From the NCBI RefSeq assembly GCF_023065955.2, contig NW_026622997.1, forward strand, positions 12,076,001-12,140,000: a stretch of 64,000 nucleotides of DNA, written 5' to 3'. Both the position numbers and the translations under genes were made by a program. This stretch comes from Ursus arctos. Its lineage: Eukaryota; Chordata; Mammalia; Carnivora; Ursidae. The first letter of the stretch is position 1; each line of letters begins with the position of its first letter. Below the pieces are notes generated by a model. The model was not told the origin of the DNA. It saw only the letters and a list, made by a program, of their open reading frames with translations, and did not search any database. This document shows, in pieces, positions 10,510-19,859 of this stretch.

Positions 10510-11085
10510 GCTTTTCAAATTTTTTTAATGTGGTAAAAATACAGCAAAATGTACAATTATAACTGTTTTTCAGTGTGTAGTCTAGTGGCATTAAGTACAT
10601 GGTTATGTAGCCATCGCCACCATCCATCTCCAGAACTTTCTTCATCTTGTAAAACTGAAACTCTATCCTTATTGAAAATAACTCCCCATTCCCTCCTCTC
10701 CCCAGGTCCCTGGCAACCACCATTCTCTTTTCTCTCTTTGTGAATTTATTTATTTATTTTAAAGAGAGGCTGGGGGAGGGGCAGAGAAAGAAAAAGGGAG
10801 GGAATCCTCAAGCAGGCTCCCTGCTGAGCGCAGAGCCTGACGTGGGGCTCGATCCTATGACCCCAAGATCAGGACCTGAGCTGAAATCAAGAGTGGGTTG
10901 AGTAACTGACGGAGCCACCCACGTGTCCCACAATCGTATAGTATTTAACCTTTTGTGTCTGGCTTATTTTATTTGGCATAATGTCCTCAAGATTCATCTG
11001 TGTTGTAGTCTGTGTCAGAATTTCTTTCTTGTCTAAGACTGATAATATTCCACTGTATCTAAATACCACGATTTTGGCCTATGCA
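10510..11085 (-). repeat. Old L1 3' region (antisense), split by a SINE
   Basis: Left part: AAAATACAGCAAAATGTACA, TAAAACTGAAACTCTATCC, CCTGGCAACCACCATTCTC. Right part after the SINE: ATAGTATTTAACCTTTTGTG, TTGGCATAATGTCCTCAAG, ATATTCCACTGTATCTAAAT. These are consecutive parts of one antisense L1 3' end. About 30 bp of L1 expected at the junction (the GACTACTCTAGG area) is absent, so a small deletion may have come with the SINE. Confidence 0.87.
10746..10929 (-). mobile_element. CAN-SINE (antisense) inside L1
   Basis: Starts with TTTATTTATTTTAAAGAGAG. It ends with GATCAGGACCTGAGCTGAAA and a GGAGCCACCCACGTGTCCC head, all reverse complement. Inserted in the antisense L1 of 10510-11085. No clear target duplication. 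Confidence 0.94.
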
Positions 11086-11269
11086 TTTTTAAATTGGGAT
11101 TTAATTGACACATAACATTATATTAGTGTCAGGTATACAACATAATGGTTTGATACATGTATATTTTGCAAAATGATCACCACACTAAGTCCAGGTAACA
11201 TGCATTACCACACCCACACATAGGTACAATTTTTTTCTTCTAATGAGAGAGTTTAAGATTTACTCTCTT

Positions 11270-11467
11270 GGGGCGCCTGGGTGGCACAGCGGTTAAGCGT
11301 CTACCTTCGGCTCAGGGCATGATCACGGTGTTATGGGATCGAGCCCCACATCAGGCTCCTCCGCTATGAGCCTGCTTCTTCCTCTCCCACTCCCCCTGCT
11401 TGTGTTCCCTCTCCCGCTGGCTGTCTCTATCTCTGTTAAATAAATAAATAAAATCTTAAAAAAAAAA
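11270..11467 (+). mobile_element. CAN-SINE, young subfamily (sense) in L1
   Basis: Head GGGGCGCCTGGGTGGCACAG, body CACATCAGGCTCCTCCGC, a TATCTCTGTTAAATAAATAA end and poly-A. The host L1 phrase AAGATTTACTCTCTT is duplicated perfectly at 11255-11269 and 11468-11482. The perfect 15-bp duplication points to a recent insertion. Confidence 0.98.
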
Positions 11468-11771
11468 AAGATTTACTCTCTTAGCACCTTTCAAAAATAC
11501 AATACGCTATTATTAACCTATAGTCACCATGCTGTACATTACATGCCCAGGACTTACTTGTGTTATAACCGGAAGTTTGTACCATTTGACCATCTTCATC
11601 CATTCCTCTCTCCCCCTACCCCTGACCTCTGGAGACCACCAATCTGTTCTCTGTATCTATTAGTTCAATTTTTAAGAAAGACTTCACATGGAAGTGAGAT
11701 AATACAGTATTTGTCTTTCTCTGTCTGTCTTATTTCACTTAGCATAATACCCTCTGGGTCCATCCATGTTG

Positions 11772-12110
11772 TCACAAATGGCAGGGTTTCCTCCTTTTTA
11801 ATGGCTGAGTAATATTCCATTCATACCACATTCTCTTTATCCATTCGTCTATTGGTGGACCCTTCAGTCGTTTCCAGGTCTTGGCTCTCGTAAATAACGC
11901 CGCCGTGAACATGGCAGTGCAGATCACCCTTCCAGTGAGGGTTTTCATTTCCTTTGGATCAATACTTGGAAGTGGGATTGCTGAATCATATGGTAGTCCT
12001 ATTTTTAATTTTTTGAGAAACTTCCACACTGTTTTCCATAGTGGCTGCACCAATTTACATTCCCACCAACAGTGCACAAGGTCCCCTTTTCTCCACAACC
12101 TCGCCAACAA
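11772..12110 (-). pseudogene. L1 ORF2 C-terminal remnant
   Basis: A 112-codon frame within the antisense L1. It keeps the WWECK and [10 protein letters not shown] type phrase, then a [10 protein letters not shown] stretch, a [14 protein letters not shown] stretch and EWIKRMW. These belong to the carboxy-terminal part of L1 ORF2, downstream of the reverse transcriptase domain. Without endonuclease and RT this is a dead fragment. The frame stays open by chance over this short span. Confidence 0.9.
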
Positions 12111-12196
12111 TCGTTACTTCTTGTCTTTTTGATACTAGCCATCCTAACAGGTGTAAGGTGCTATCTCATTGTGGTTTTGATTTGCATTTCCTTTTC

Positions 12197-12370
12197 CCTG
12201 GCCTATACTCTTGATACAGCGCTTACCAGCTACTGTCTCTGTTAGCCTATAAACTGCACGGGGACACAAAGACACTAAGGATTCATACTTTAAATTCATT
12301 CACCTTGCCATATGGCAGGAAGCTAGCATAACATAAAGACATATTACTCAAATAGTCTGTTAATGGTAAC

Positions 12371-12403
<33 letters not shown>

Positions 12404-12514
12404 CCTAGAATAATGCGTGTGGGGGCATGATTAATTGTTACTTTGACACTATGAGTGAGAGAGGGTAACCTGGTCCTACTAACAGATTAATTGCTTGACT
12501 GACTGATTTTTTGA
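12197..12514. other. Unrecognised sequence with (CA)n
   Basis: Contains a pure (CA)n run of about 15 units at 12373-12402. Nothing else recognised. Confidence 0.6.
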
Positions 12515-12745
12515 TTAATTCATTCATCTAACAAATATTTTATACACATTATACATGTGTCAGGAATCTTGCTAATGACTGAGACCCCGACACAGATACA
12601 ATCCTTGCCCCCCTGGAGTTTCCAGCTAATGGGGGAGAAGTTAAAAAATAACTTCTCAAATAAATACATAATTACAAGTTGTGATAAGAGCTGGAGAAGA
12701 AAATAGTAGACAGGCTGGTGTATGAGACACAACAGAAACATATAC
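12515..12745 (-). repeat. L2 LINE fragment (antisense)
   Basis: Antisense L2 start: TTCATTCATCTAACAAATAT, then ACATGTGTCAGGAATCTTGC, ACAGATACAATCCTTGCC and CCCTGGAGTTTCCAGCTAAT. Sequence to about 13420 (GAAGAGGTGTGCAAGAGG and so on) may be a more decayed continuation, which I cannot confirm. Confidence 0.75.
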
Positions 12746-14296
12746 GTCCTCTATTGAGATTTTTAAATAAAAAGAAAACATGTTCCTTGGGTGTCAGACC
12801 CATGATGGATAGTGACAGAGGGAACTCTGATCTTGGAAACCTCTTTCTTCCAAAACCTGACAGTGTGAATAACAAAAGAATGAGAGTCAGGAAAGGGTGA
12901 TTGTCAGTAACAAGGTGAGAAATGAATGTCCAAAAAACAGCTCAGCAGCTCCATCCCGGTCCCCTGAGTGCCTAACTGCCCTCCAAGGAAGCACTATCTG
13001 TGAGAAATGCGCACGTGAAACCCTGACAAACGGCACAAGTGACCTCCAAACTGTAGCGAGGCAGAGGAGAGGCTTCTGGGGCCTGGCAGGGGAGCCAGTG
13101 CCTACAACAGGTGACCTAGGAGACTGTCAAGCAGGCAGGTGCAGGGAGGGCTGAGCTGGGCGGAGGCCACCGTTTAGATGTCGAATGGAGAATTAGGGGC
13201 CAGCAAAGAAGAAGAGTCGTCAGAGATGAAGGGGGAAACCAGGGATGTCGAGAAGCTGGGAGAAGAGGTGTGCAAGAGGAAGGGTCAGTCTGCTGTGATA
13301 AGTGCGAGGGAGAGATGCCCTGGGGGGAGCACTAAGCACTGTCATTGGCTCTAGCAGCGGAAGTGAGACCTTCCTCACCTGGAGGGCTTTGAATGGTCAG
13401 ATCCTCCTCCAGCTCGTGACACTCAGGCCCCTTGAAAGTCTCTTCGACCAGTGGGTCCCACTGCCATCAATCTACAGTGGTTGGCGGAGATGCCCAGTGA
13501 CTGTCTGTTGAGACAGCATCACAAGCACAGTTCACAGTCACCGTCATGACCGTGGAATCGGACGACTGGCCACCTGCCGTACAGTAAGCACGCTCGTGAT
13601 ACGCGCACCACAGCCGCCTCCTCCCTAGCTCTCCCCGTGTCTCCGCAAAGTCTAGCTTCTCCTCTCCGTCGCATGACAAAGCCGAAGATCTGAGCTGAAG
13701 AAGACATGCCTAGAGGGGAGAAGAGCCTCGAAGCCCAGCGCAGTCGGCTGTCATTGCCAGAGATGACCCACCCCCTTCTAGGAGTGGCTTCCTTTGGTCT
13801 TCACGTCCTCCTCCCAGCTTCAACCAGGTCTGAGGGCCTGAGAGCTTTGTCTGCCTTGAGTCAAGGACGCTTGCTGATTCTGGGTGAGCAATTTGAAAGT
13901 CACTCACGCAGCTAGAGGGTCTCCTGAAAGATTTTCATCTCTGCCAGGCAGAATGTGAGCTGACAGGGAATCGCTTTTCCAGTCAATATTTCTAGGTTTG
14001 TGTGTTCATTTTGTCATCATTTAAACACATGAATTATTATTAACATGTCACCAACATTGCTCTGTATTGGCAGGATAATTTTGTAGCATTAATTTATGTT
14101 TTCCTTCCTGTGTATTTTTCTTTCTCTTCTCCCATTCAAGTAGCTAACAAGTTACTTGGGTGGAAAGTAGAAGCTATTTTCAAGACTTCCCTCCCTGCCC
14201 CGATTTTTATTTATAAGCATTTTTGGGCACCGTGTCCTGCTCCCAGAAGTGGCAACACCTCAAGGAGAAATGGGTTGTGGAATCCCTAGCCTTGTC
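12746..14296. other. Mostly unrecognised, includes CpG-dense patch
   Basis: Part up to 13420 might be eroded L2. The rest is unique-looking. At 13539-13690 there are about 15 CpG in 150 bp, far above the surroundings. Frames of 60-85 codons here have no domain. No exon supported. Confidence 0.45.
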
Positions 14297-14312
14297 AAAT
14301 ATTCCTGTGCCC

Positions 14313-14520
14313 TGGGGCTCCTGGGAGGCTCAGTCAGCTGAGCATCTAATTGATTTTGGCTCAGGTCATGATCTCAGAGTCATGGGATCGAGCCCCGTGT
14401 CGGGCTCTATGCTTAGCTGAGTCTGCTTGTCCCTCTCCCTCTGCTCCTCCCCCCTACCCACTCGGACGTGCACCCATGCGTGTTCTCTCTATATAAAATA
14501 ATTAAATAAATCTTTAAAAA
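14313..14520 (+). mobile_element. CAN-SINE, older copy (sense)
   Basis: GGCTCCTGGGAGGCTCAGTC head, TTGGCTCAGGTCATGATCTC, ATGGGATCGAGCCCCGTGTC B-box region, CT-rich body, TAATTAAATAAATC tail. Target copies AAATATTCCTGTGCCC (14297-14312) and AAATATTCCTGGGCCC (14521-14536) differ at one base. Confidence 0.96.
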
Positions 14521-14536
14521 AAATATTCCTGGGCCC

Positions 14537-14862
14537 CAAGAATCTCATAGGTGTATCGGGTGCTTGACATTTAGAAGTACTTAGACCAATAGGGGCCTCC
14601 TGTCATCAATCCTCCAGGATTGGAGAAATATCTTAGTGACTCTCCAGCATAGCCAGGTGACCAGAGGACTGGTCAGTCGGTGTCTCAGAGGAGCTGATGA
14701 AAGACACAGCAGGACTCATTTCTTGGCCTTGGTCCAGGTAAGACCCTGGCGACCTTTCACTTCACCGAAATAGGGAAAGAACCCTAAAAATGATTGAGGT
14801 TGCATTTTCCTCCAGCCCAGGAATGTGGGCAACAAGTCAAAATTAATTTGATCTAAAAAAAA
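14537..14862. other. Unrecognised spacer
   Basis: About 330 bp with no recognised repeat or exon. It ends in an A/T-rich run that served as a SINE target. Confidence 0.4.
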
Positions 14863-15250
14863 TTTTTTTTTAAAGACTTTATTTGTTTAGGGGCACCTGG
14901 GTGGCACAGCGGTTAAAGCGTCTGCCTTCGGCTCAGGGCGTGATCCCCGCGTTCCGGGATTGAGCCCCACATCAGGCTCCTCCGCTGTGAGCCTGCTTCT
15001 TCCTCTCCCACTCCCCCTGCTTGTGTTCCCTCTCTCGCTGGCTGTCTCTATCTCTGTCAAATAAATAAATAAAATCTTTAAAAAAAAAAAAAGACTTTAT
15101 TTGTTTATTTATTTGACAGAGTAAGAAAGCACAAGCAGGGGTAACAGTAGAGGGAGAGGGAGAAGCAATGTGGGGCTTGATCCCAGGACCCTGGGATCAT
15201 GACCTGAGCCGAAGGCAGATGCTTAACCATCTGAGCCACCCAGGTGCCCC
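14863..15250 (-). mobile_element. CAN-SINE (antisense), split by a second SINE
   Basis: Outer element. Poly-T and TAAAGACTTTATTTGTTTA lie on the left. After the inner SINE it continues with TTATTTATTTGACAGAGTAA, the body and the head GCCACCCAGGTGCCCC at 15235-15250. Flanks TAAAAAAAATTTTTTTTT and TAAAATTTTTTTTTT look like its worn target copies. Confidence 0.95.
14890..15089 (+). mobile_element. CAN-SINE, young subfamily (sense), inside a SINE
   Basis: Full element from GGGGCACCTGGGTGGCACAG through CACATCAGGCTCCTCCGC to poly-A. The 18-bp phrase AAAGACTTTATTTGTTTA of the outer SINE is duplicated perfectly (14872-14889 and 15090-15107). It runs opposite to its host, giving an intramolecular inverted repeat. 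Confidence 0.98.
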
Positions 15251-15549
15251 TAAAATTTTTTTTTTAATGCATCTTTCCTGGCGCACTTGAATCTAGATCC
15301 GAGAACGGTCATATCTGTCTCACACTACGTTAACTTGAAGAAGTCAAAGCCAGCTCTTGATCTTGTGGCCCATGGAAAAGAATGGCACATAGAAATGGAA
15401 CCCACTGCTACTTCCAAACTGCTTTTCCTCCTTTAGAGCCTTTCATTGTTGATTTTTCACCAAACAACAGCAAGATGATTTTTCCTACTCTCTCCCTTTC
15501 CTCTCGTTGTCAATTAAAAATCATCTACAGCCACTTTGAAAGAGTTCGG
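15251..15549. other. Unrecognised sequence
   Basis: No repeat or exon recognised up to the start of the following L1 piece. The 74-codon frame at 15382-15606 runs into L1 ORF2 sequence at its end. Confidence 0.4.
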
Positions 15550-16140
15550 AAGATTCTTATAAAATTAAACATGTACTTACCACATGATCTGGCGATCCCA
15601 CTCTAGGTATTTACCCAAAAGAAATGAGAACATATGTCCACACAAAGGCCTGTACACGAATGTTCATAGCAACTTGATTCATGATTGACAAAAACTGGAA
15701 AAGATCCAAACGTCCAGCTGGTATGCGGAACCCAAATTTGGTATATCTGTACCATGAAGCACTACTCGGCAAACTGCATGAATGAATGATTGATACATGC
15801 GACCGTATGGAGGGAGCTCGAAAGTACAATGCTAAGTGAAAGCGACCAAACACAAAAGAGTGTGAGCTGTATGATTCCACCCATACGAAATTCTCCACAA
15901 AACAAAAACTGCAGCGAAGGCTTCTGCTGCCCTTGCCGCGTGATTGGCAGGAGGGGGGGCGAGGAGGAGGCATTGACTGCAAAGGGGCACGAGGGAGCTT
16001 CGGGAGTGCTGGAAATGTTCCATATACTGATTGTGGGAATTGGTAACCCGCCTATGCACATTTAGCACAACCCATCAAATTGTAACTTTAAAAATTGGTG
16101 AATTTTATTATATGTCGAAAAGCTCAAAAAAGCTGAAAGA
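15550..16140 (+). repeat. Old L1 ORF2 tail and 3' UTR (sense)
   Basis: Order matches the L1M 3' end: ACCACATGATCTGGCGATCC, ATTTACCCAAAAGAAATGAG, CACACAAAGGCCTGTACACG, AATGCTAAGTGAAAGCGACC, ATTGACTGCAAAGGGGCACG. It ends with TTGTAACTTTAAAAATTGGTG. The segment is full of point changes. No coding frame of use. Confidence 0.92.
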
Positions 16141-16182
16141 AATCCTCAAGAAGGAGTACAGATGAAAGTAATGAAGATATTG

Positions 16183-16383
16183 GGGGCGCCTGGGTGGCGC
16201 AGTCGTTAAGCGTCTGCCTTCGGCTCAGGGCGTGATCCTGGCGTTCTGGGATCGATCCCCACATCAGGCTTCTGCGCTAGAAGCCTGCTTCTTCCTCTCC
16301 CACTCCCCCTGCTTGTGTTCCCTCTCTCACTGGCTGTCTCTCTCTGTCAACTAAATAAATAAAATCTTTAAAAAAAAAAAAAA
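16183..16383 (+). mobile_element. CAN-SINE, young subfamily (sense)
   Basis: GGGGCGCCTGGGTGGCGCAG head, then GGGATCGATCCCCACATC. The B box here reads GGATCGATCCC. AACTAAATAAATAAAATC and poly-A follow. Target duplication GAAAGTAATGAAGATATTG at 16164-16182 and 16384-16402 is perfect over 19 bp, though its last G may belong to the element. Confidence 0.97.
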
Positions 16384-16465
16384 GAAAGTAATGAAGATAT
16401 TGAATAACTAGTTCCTGGATACTTGAGAGATCTGCGTAAAGACTCCCCAGCTTGCTCACGCCAGT

Positions 16466-16473
16466 TTTTCTTT

Positions 16474-16517
<44 letters not shown>

Positions 16518-16563
16518 TTCTTTCTTCTTTCTTCTTTCCTTCTTTCTCTCTTGCTCTTTCTTT

Positions 16564-16603
<40 letters not shown>

Positions 16604-16605
16604 TC
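16466..16605 (+). repeat. (TTTC)n microsatellite
   Basis: About 140 bp of TTTC repeats with a few interruptions (near 16518-16560). It sits exactly where the A-rich tail of the following antisense SINE should be, so it grew from that tail. The frames in it encode only Phe/Leu/Ser or Lys/Glu/Arg runs and are not genes. Confidence 0.97.
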
Positions 16606-16775
16606 GAGAGTGAGCAAGAGAGAACACGAGCCGGAAAGGGTCAGAGGGAGAAGGAGAAGGAGAAGCAGGCTCCTCCCTGAGCAAAGAGCCCAATGTGGGG
16701 CTCGATCCCAGGGAGTCTGGGATTATGACCTGAGCCGAACACAGACAGCTAACCAACTGAGCCACCCAGGTGCCC
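16471..16775 (-). mobile_element. CAN-SINE (antisense) with expanded tail
   Basis: After the TTTC run come GAGAGTGAGCAAGAGAGAAC, AGAAGCAGGCTCCTCCCTGA, TGTGGGGCTCGATCCCAG and the head GAGCCACCCAGGTGCCC. CCAGTTTTTCTTT occurs at 16461-16473 and 16784-16796 as a likely target duplication, with eight extra bases at the right junction. Confidence 0.95.
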
Positions 16776-16796
16776 ATTGATGTCCAGTTTTTCTTT

Positions 16797-17077
16797 AATG
16801 CTTTTGAGTTGCATGTTGCTCACTCCCTCCACCCGCCCACACCCCAATGCTCCGGTCAGAGGACGCCCTCTACCTTCTCCATCACCCCTTCTTTCACTGT
16901 GAGAAGCCAGGCTGCCTTGGTTCAACACTACTAACTGGTGTCTGGCTCCCAGTATAACATGAGCCAACATGAGCCCTTCCTCTGTAGTAGGCAGAGGGGT
17001 GCATGCTCAGCTTTCCCTTCGCCTAGCTTTTGCTCCATAGCTTTATTGCTGACTGTGCACAATATTTATCCCATGTG
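16797..17077. other. Unrecognised spacer
   Basis: No repeat or exon recognised. Confidence 0.4.
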
Positions 17078-17122
17078 TATTCGTGTTCTCCAGAGAAACA
17101 GACCAACAAAGATCTTTATATC

Positions 17123-17125
<3 letters not shown>

Positions 17126-17168
<43 letters not shown>

Positions 17169-17190
17169 ATCTGTCTGTCTGTCTATCTAC
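17126..17190 (+). repeat. (TATC)n microsatellite in the LTR
   Basis: About twelve TATC units followed by TGTC units. It lies at the point of the LTR where related copies have an AT/AG-rich simple tract. Confidence 0.95.
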
Positions 17191-17510
17191 CTCTCTAGAG
17201 AGAAAAGGAATGAGAATGAGAGAGACTTTTATTTTATGGAGTTGGCTCCTGTAATTGTTGGGACTACAAAGTCTGGATTTGCAGGACAGGTCAGCAGGCC
17301 GGAAACTCAGTGACGAGCTCATGCAGTCTTGAGTCTGAAGGCTGGAAAGGCAGGCAGAATTTCTATGTGGCAGTCTAGAAGTAGAATTCCTTCTTCTCTG
17401 AGTGTTCAGAGTCTTTGCTCTTAGGGCCTTCAACTGATTGAATGAGGCCCACCCACATTATGGAAGGTAATCTGCTTTACCCAAAATCCGATTTAAATAT
17501 TAATCACATC

Positions 17511-17726
17511 AGTGCACCTGGGTGGCTCAGTCAGTTAAGCACCCCATTCTTGATTTGGGCTCAGGTCATGGTCTCAGGGTCTTGAGATCAAGCCCCGGGT
17601 GGGATCTGCACTGGGCATGGAGACTTTTGGGATTCTCTCTCTCCCTTTCCCTCTGCCCCTCCACCCCTGCACTATCCTGTTCTCTTAAAAAAAAAAAATT
17701 GTAAAAGAAAAAGAAAGAAAGAAAAG
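17511..17726 (+). mobile_element. CAN-SINE, older copy (sense) in LTR
   Basis: Head GTGCACCTGGGTGGCTCAGT, TTGGGCTCAGGTCATGGTC, GAGATCAAGCCCCGGG, CT-rich body and a long A/AAAG tail. The host LTR phrase AAATATTAATCAC is at 17495-17507 and 17727-17739. Confidence 0.96.
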
Positions 17727-17889
17727 AAATATTAATCACCTCTAAAAAATACCTCAACAGCAACATCGCAACTGGTATTTGATCAAACAATTGGTTACCT
17801 TATCTTAGCTAAGTTGACAAATAAAATTAACCATCACACATCTTCATTAGCCTCTTTCCTCCCGTTTAAGGCTATTAAAAGTCTGGGTT

Positions 17890-18060
17890 TGCCCTTCTGC
17901 TCTGCTCTTGGCTAGCTGTGTTACCTTGGGATAGTTCTTTGTCTTTCTGGGCCTCCATTTCCCCAATATAAATGTGGGGCAATCATAGGCTTGCTACACA
18001 AGAATTAAATGCCTGACGCTAAGAGAGTTAATACATCCAAGGAGCCCAGAGAAGAGCGCC
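17890..18060 (+). repeat. MIR SINE (sense)
   Basis: GCTAGCTGTGTTACCTTGGG, TTTCTGGGCCTCCATTTCC, then AATGTGGGGCAATCATAGG. AGAATTAAATGCCTGACGC follows. This is the standard MIR core and 3' order, well eroded. Confidence 0.8.
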
Positions 18061-18075
18061 CAGTGCTACGGCCCA

Positions 18076-18190
18076 CTTAGTACATGCCAGGCGCCATTCT
18101 ATATTTTACATATATTAACTAAGTTTTGAAAAAAATTTCTATTCATCTTAAAATTACATTTGTGAGTCAAGAAACTTCCCAGTCATGGCC
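18076..18190 (-). repeat. MIR fragment (antisense)
   Basis: TTAGTACATGCCAGGCGCCA followed by TTTTACATATATTAACTAAG and TGAGTCAAGAAACTTCCCAG, in antisense MIR order, strongly decayed. Confidence 0.6.
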
Positions 18191-18685
18191 AATGAAGGAC
18201 TTGAATCAAAGAGCAGGGAGGGGAACCATATGTTTGAAGTAAATTGGACAGAATAAAGAAACATTTCAAAAGCAAATGTTCAAAAAAATGCCCCAGAGCC
18301 TTCCCCTCCTTACTCCCTTAGCGACATTTAATCAAGGCCTAGCATTTACGATAATTTTCAAAAGCTTTTTGCTCAATGATATTCTTGTTTTGCTGTTTTA
18401 TTTAATCACTAGTATGGCAAAAGCCTTAGATTTTTCTTTTTTTGGTAGTATATAAAAAGCATTTCTCATACATTATACTTGAAACGGCCCACTTGTGGGC
18501 TCGCGGGGGCCCAATCACCACGGATCGCATTTCTATGGGAAAACGTATTCGAGAGCCAAGCAGATGACTTACAAATGAACTTGTAGTAAATATCCCATCT
18601 CTAATTTGCTGACTGTCTACTTTAAATATAGACAGCAGAACGAAGTGGGTGATGACAAGACCTTTGAAGTGTTCAAAGAGCTGTG
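18191..18685. other. Unrecognised sequence
   Basis: No exon or repeat recognised. A small GC-rich, CpG-bearing patch at about 18484-18556 stands out from the AT-rich surroundings. Confidence 0.4.
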
Positions 18686-18689
18686 AGGG

Positions 18690-18822
18690 GACTCCCAGCC
18701 CGGCCACCTGCGGCCGTGTCACCGTGGTCAAATTGCTTAACCCCCAGCAGACTCTGTTCCTCAGTGTGTTGTGAGATTAGTGATATTTTCTGGCACATAA
18801 AAAGTGCTCAGTAAATGAAGTT
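18690..18822 (+). repeat. MIR SINE (sense)
   Basis: GTCAAATTGCTTAACCCCC, CTCTGTTCCTCAGTGTG and the end GGCACATAAAAAGTGCTCAG followed by TAAATGAA. The 3' end of MIR is clear. The 5' half is missing or eroded. Confidence 0.75.
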
Positions 18823-19020
18823 ATTCTGTTCTGGAGATGATTTCAGAAAAGTGAGCAGAGACGTTACTCTTCCAAAGAGCCCACGCATATGCACCTGTCC
18901 GCACTTCTCCGTTCAGGGGCCTCCTGTAATGCCCGGCTGTCCCGTGTCAGCAAGCACAGCTGAGACCAATGATTTCGGCATTGCCAAGTCCAAAGGGCAG
19001 TTTACATCTCTCTCTCTCTC

Positions 19021-19240
19021 TTTTTTTTTTAAGAGAGAGAGAACGCGTGCACACATACGTGTGTGAGCTGTGGTGGGTGGGAGGGGGAGGGGCACAGGGA
19101 GAGGGAGGGAGAGACAGAGAACCTCAAACAGACTCTATGCCTGGGGCCCGACAGGGGGCTCGATCTCATGACCTTGACACCATGACCGGAGCTGAAATCA
19201 AGAGGCAGAAGCTTAACGGACTGAACCACCCAGGCGCCCC
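19021..19240 (-). mobile_element. CAN-SINE (antisense)
   Basis: Poly-T, AAGAGAGAGAGAACGCGTGC, body with GGGGGCTCGATCTCATGACC, then GCTGAAATCAAGAGGCAGAA and the head ACCACCCAGGCGCCCC. Target copies are not clear. Confidence 0.95.
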
Positions 19241-19289
19241 TGCATCTTTACATTACTGGGCCTCTGTGCCCTGTTTACCTCTCACACCA

Positions 19290-19665
19290 TGGTTGTGGGC
19301 TTAATTGTGTCCCCCCACATTCACATGTTGAACTGCTAACCTGTAGCATGTCAGAATGTGACTATTTATTTGGAGAAAGGCCTTTGAGGAGATGATTACG
19401 TTAAAACGGGAGCATTAGGATGGTAACCCAATAGGACTGGTGTCTTCCTAAGAGAAGGACATGAGGACACAAGACAGGTAGAGAGGAAAGACGCTGTGAG
19501 GGCGCAGGGAAAAGACTGCCACCCACAAGCCCAGGAGACAGGTCTTAGAGGGGACCAACCCTGACATCCCCTCGATCTTGAACTTCCAGCCTCCAGCACT
19601 GTGAGAAAATAAATTTCTGTTGTTTCGAGCCCTGTCTGTGGCATTGTCTTATGGCAGGCCTTAGC
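19290..19665 (+). repeat. MLT1-type MaLR LTR (sense)
   Basis: GGGCTTAATTGTGTCCCCCC, CATTCACATGTTGAACTGC, TATTTGGAGAAAGGCCTTTG, ACATGAGGACACAAGACAGG, GATCTTGAACTTCCAGCCTC and GTGAGAAAATAAATTTCTGT, then TGTTTCGAGCC. Solo LTR of the non-coding MaLR group, with the polyadenylation-like AATAAA near its end. Confidence 0.9.
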
Positions 19666-19859
19666 TTCATTCTGGAAACTTACTAATACTGCCTCGATTC
19701 CCTCAGCTCCACCTGGTTTTCCAACTGTTCTTTCTGGATAGACTTCTTGTCCTTTGCCCTTTCTTAAATATTGGTGATTCTCAGGGTAAATAACCTTTCT
19801 CATTTTATATGCTCTGCCCAGCAGATGTCACCCACTCTTATGTTTTAACTACTGACAGT

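Larger units (their letters stand above)
11086..12196 (-). repeat. L1 ORF2 tail and 3' UTR (antisense), split by a SINE
   Basis: Contiguous antisense L1M. The 3' UTR comes first (TTAATTGACACATAACATTA, GTTTGATACATGTATATTTT), then CACCATGCTGTACATTAC, CACTTAGCATAATACCCTC and the ORF2 tail up to AAGGTGCTATCTCATTGTGG near 12170. It is interrupted at 11270-11467 by a young SINE. The A/T-rich 3' end of the element faces left. Confidence 0.94.
17078..17838 (-). repeat. ERVL-type LTR (MLT2-like, antisense), split by a SINE
   Basis: Antisense LTR starting TCGTGTTCTCCAGAGAAACA. A (TATC)n run follows, then ATGGAGTTGGCTCCTGTAAT, GGCCTTCAACTGATTGAATG, AGGCCCACCCACATTATGG. After the SINE: CTAAAAAATACCTCAACAGC and AAGTTGACAAATAAAATTAA, then CCATCACA. 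This is an endogenous-retrovirus solo LTR with no internal gene. The MLT2 label is from memory of the consensus. Confidence 0.85.

Noticed and set aside
16277..16777. A 166-codon minus-strand frame
   Set aside because: It consists of two SINEs and the TTTC tract translated. Lys/Glu/Arg runs in the middle show that it is repeat-derived.
19396..19803. 135-codon minus-strand frame
   Set aside because: It lies mostly on the antisense of an MLT1 LTR, a non-coding repeat.
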